DNA of 64,000 bases from Rhizophagus clarus (lineage: Eukaryota > Glomeromycota > Glomeromycetes > Glomerales > Glomeraceae): assembly GCA_015698045.1 (NCBI GenBank), contig BLAL01000180.1, positions 62,001 through 126,000 of the forward strand, given 5' to 3'. Within the stretch, counting starts at the first letter, position 1. Each line of letters starts with the position of its first letter. The translations under genes were made by a program, and so were the position numbers. Below, in pieces: positions 61,786 to 64,000 of this stretch. The notes under the pieces were generated by a model, which worked only from the letters and a program-made list of their open reading frames with translations, did no database searches and was not told where the DNA came from.

Positions 61786-62240
61786 TTGTATATATTCTGT
61801 ATAAAATCTGTACAAAATTCATATATACTGTATTTATGTAAACTCATACAAAATTTGTATATATTCTGTATAAAACCTGTATAAAATTTGTATATATTTA
61901 TGTAAATCCATACAAAATTTGTATAAAATTTGTATATATTCTGTACAAAATCTGTACAAAATTTGTATATATTTATGTAAATCTATACAAAATTTATATA
62001 AAATTTGTATATATTCTGTATAAAACCTGTACAAAATTTGTATATATTCTGTATAAAACTTGTATAAAATTTGTATATATTCTGTATAAAATCTGTACAA
62101 AATATGTATATATTCTGTATAAAATCTAGTTATAATGTGGTTATAATCTATATAATTAACATTATTTGAAATTTGTACAAGTACAGAATATTTCATAATT
62201 CAGTATATTTTCTGTTACTAATTGTATAGAATTTGTACAG
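61786..62240. repeat. 33-35-bp minisatellite, about 12 units
   Basis: Units of TATATTCTGTATAAAATCTG and TACAAAATTTG. The minus strand reads YTEYIQILYRF repeatedly because the period is near a multiple of 3; not a gene. Confidence 0.75.
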
Positions 62241-62888
62241 AATTTGTATAGTATTTATACAATAATATTTTCTAAACAAATTCTGAATTTTCAATTTTTT
62301 ACTGGATTTTACTAATAAAGATTATTACAGCTTCAACACCTTTAACTTTAAAAAAAAAATTATAAAAAGATATAACTGTAATTCTAATTTCATAAATTAA
62401 TAATGATTTTAAAATAGTTTATTATTTATATTAATTATGTGATATACTTTTATTTTTATTTTAAAGGGTTAATTTTATATTAAAAATTAGGGTTAATTAT
62501 ATAAGAGTGCAAAATCTAATATCACAGTAAATCAAAATATTAATCATTAAAATATAATATAAAACTAAGTTTATTGACATAAAATTGTGCTATTTAACTC
62601 ACTTTTTATTGAAAATTTGGTAAATTTTTTGAGTATTAAAAATGATTTATTTATAAACTTAAAAGAAAAAAAATTTTATTTTAACATTACAAATAATGGG
62701 TTTTTACTTTTGGATTTATAGAAGTTTTAATGATTGAGAATTTTACTAGATTTTTAGTAAAGAATTAGCCAAATAGTATAATTTTATATTAATGTTTAGT
62801 TTTTACATTATATATAAAAAATTAGTATTTAATTTACCATATTTTCAGATTTTATACTATTATATATATGATTACTATATATGAGATC

Positions 62889-63311
62889 TAGAGCTCTGAA
62901 TTTCCAGTTCAGTTCTGTTTTCGGTTCCATTTCCAATTCCAAACTTGGTTTCTTATTGGACATTTTTTGGAATAAGATTTTTATTGAAAATATTTTCAGA
63001 ATCATCTTTTAACTGAAAAACATTTTTTTAGTTAAAAAACTTTATCTGAAAACGTTTTTAGTTTGAAGTATTTTTCAAAAAAATAGTTTCAGTTCCATTT
63101 TTTGATCTGAAAATAAAACTGGAACCAATTTTTCAAACTGAAAACATTTTTTCAGTAGTGTTTTTTAACTGAAAATATTTTCAGTTAAAAGTATGACCTG
63201 AAAACGTTTTTCAGTAAAAATTTTAGGCTGAAAAACACTTTTAGTAAAATTTTATATCAGAGAGCCAAATCAGAACCAAAAACAGAATTGAACTGGAAAT
63301 TCAAAAGTCTA
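62889..63311. mobile_element. 423-bp hAT-type fold-back MITE
   Basis: Ends TAGAGCTCTGAATTTCCAG and the inverse of TAGACTTTTGAATTTCCAG, followed by about 15 more matching bases (TTCARTTCTGTTTTYGG). Flanks ATGAGATC and ATGGGATC (8 bp, one mismatch). Interior repeats of CTGAAAACRTTTTTCAG. Confidence 0.75.
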
Positions 63312-63679
63312 ATGGGATCTTTGCAATAGAAAGGTATGAAACTCAAAAAAATTTTTAAATTTACTTTATATATTAATTATATTTTTTATACTAAAATAAG
63401 TATAAATTTAATATTAAATACTTTTTTATTGTAAAGATCTTATATAATTTTAATCTCAATTTATAATAATTAAATTTTCTACTTTTTACATGGATCATGA
63501 ATTAAATATAGTCACATCTTGATATAATAAAGTTAGTATTTGGGTCAATCAGATCTTTATTATAAAAAATTTATTAACACTATAATGAATTATTCAGTAT
63601 AGTATAGCAAATTATTCAGTATAAAGGCAAGGTTATGTGACTTACTGATCTAATCAAATAATCTAAATATTTGATCTAG

Positions 63680-64000
63680 AAAAAAAATTTTTTTTTATAA
63701 TGTTACTAGACAAAAAGTAAGACCAGATTTTTGGAATTAAGGTAAAGAAAGGTTGGAAATGTATTTTTTGTTGATTTTTTTAATTAAAGTTATTAACTTT
63801 TTTTTCTTTTTTGTAGTGTTGCTGGATAAAAAATATGACCAGACTTTTAGAATTAAGATAAGGAAGAATTAGGGAAATGGTTTTATTGTTTTTTTTTTAA
63901 TTAATTAAATTATTAATTTTTTTTCTTTTTGTAATGTTGCCAAACAAAAAATATGACTGGACTTTTGAAATTAAGATAAGGAAAGGTTGGGAAGTTGTTT
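63680..64000 (+). repeat. Tandem array of about 128-bp units running off the window
   Basis: Three units, each with TGTTRCYRGACAAAAARTA, ATGACCAGACTTTTAGAATT and AAG-ATAAGGAAAGG, separated by T-tracts (TTTTTTTTCTTTTTTGTAG). Layout resembles the splice-like arrays but the sequence differs. Confidence 0.65.

Noticed and set aside
61834-62196. 120-aa YTEYIQILYRF repeat protein
   Set aside because: Product of a 33-35-bp minisatellite.
63500-63665. Another pogo-like MITE (ATAGTCACATCTTGATATAA)
   Set aside because: Only one end is recognisable; the partner end and TA duplication could not be placed.

Overview
The window looks like nuclear DNA from a fungus of the arbuscular-mycorrhizal type (Rhizophagus-like Glomeromycotina). 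It is extremely AT-rich, genes have short introns of about 60-100 nt, a SMEK/PP4R3 orthologue with many introns is present, and most of the sequence is nested transposons. The species assignment is inferred from composition and gene families; no search was run.

Layout, left to right. 1-3612: the 3' part of an intact, five-exon P-element/THAP9-like transposase. 3985-7425: a LINE 3' tail abutting a truncated repeat 'element A', itself split by a 732-bp TA-type MITE. 7426-10660: duplicated non-coding DNA and the first of three HDV-like ribozyme candidates (9650-9722, minus). 10668-14256: a 58-aa protein gene, a 45-bp minisatellite and two spliced orphan genes of 185 and 432 aa. 14460-16800: tandem splice-like hairpin arrays. 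17955-24273: a LINE interrupted by a 3777-bp hAT element with a perfect 8-bp target duplication. 24288-27787: a second LINE tail and 'element B'. 28360-28682: a pogo-like remnant. 29309-29388: ribozyme candidate 2, 84 nt past the stop codon of the PP4R3 gene (29473-33696, minus, 12 exons). 34834-37561: three short hAT-type MITEs and a pogo-type MITE. 37795-41823: a 4-kb TIR element made of a tandem array, with another TIR element nested in it. 42228-59490: the most complex region. Inverted hairpin arrays flank an intact 4.5-kb DNA transposon (20-bp perfect TIRs, TAAT duplications) coding for a 1136-aa protein, and a 6-kb TIR element that carries 'element C' (53186-56806) with a Myb/SANT-like gene and ribozyme candidate 3. 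59771-64000: more MITEs, a SINE-like copy, a minisatellite and another array.

The most striking signal is the set of three dispersed minus-strand RNAs that fold as HDV-like nested double pseudoknots. Each has P1 of 7 bp, P2, P3 with a UCCWCGY L3 loop, a P4 hairpin and a GCRAAC J4/2 strand. Compensatory changes occur in P1, P2 and P4, and most deviations from Watson-Crick pairing are G-U pairs only on the minus strand. Two of the three lie 80-85 nt downstream of a minus-strand stop codon. Apart from PP4R3 there is little sign of ordinary housekeeping content; most genes here are transposases, transposon passengers or lineage-specific orphans.
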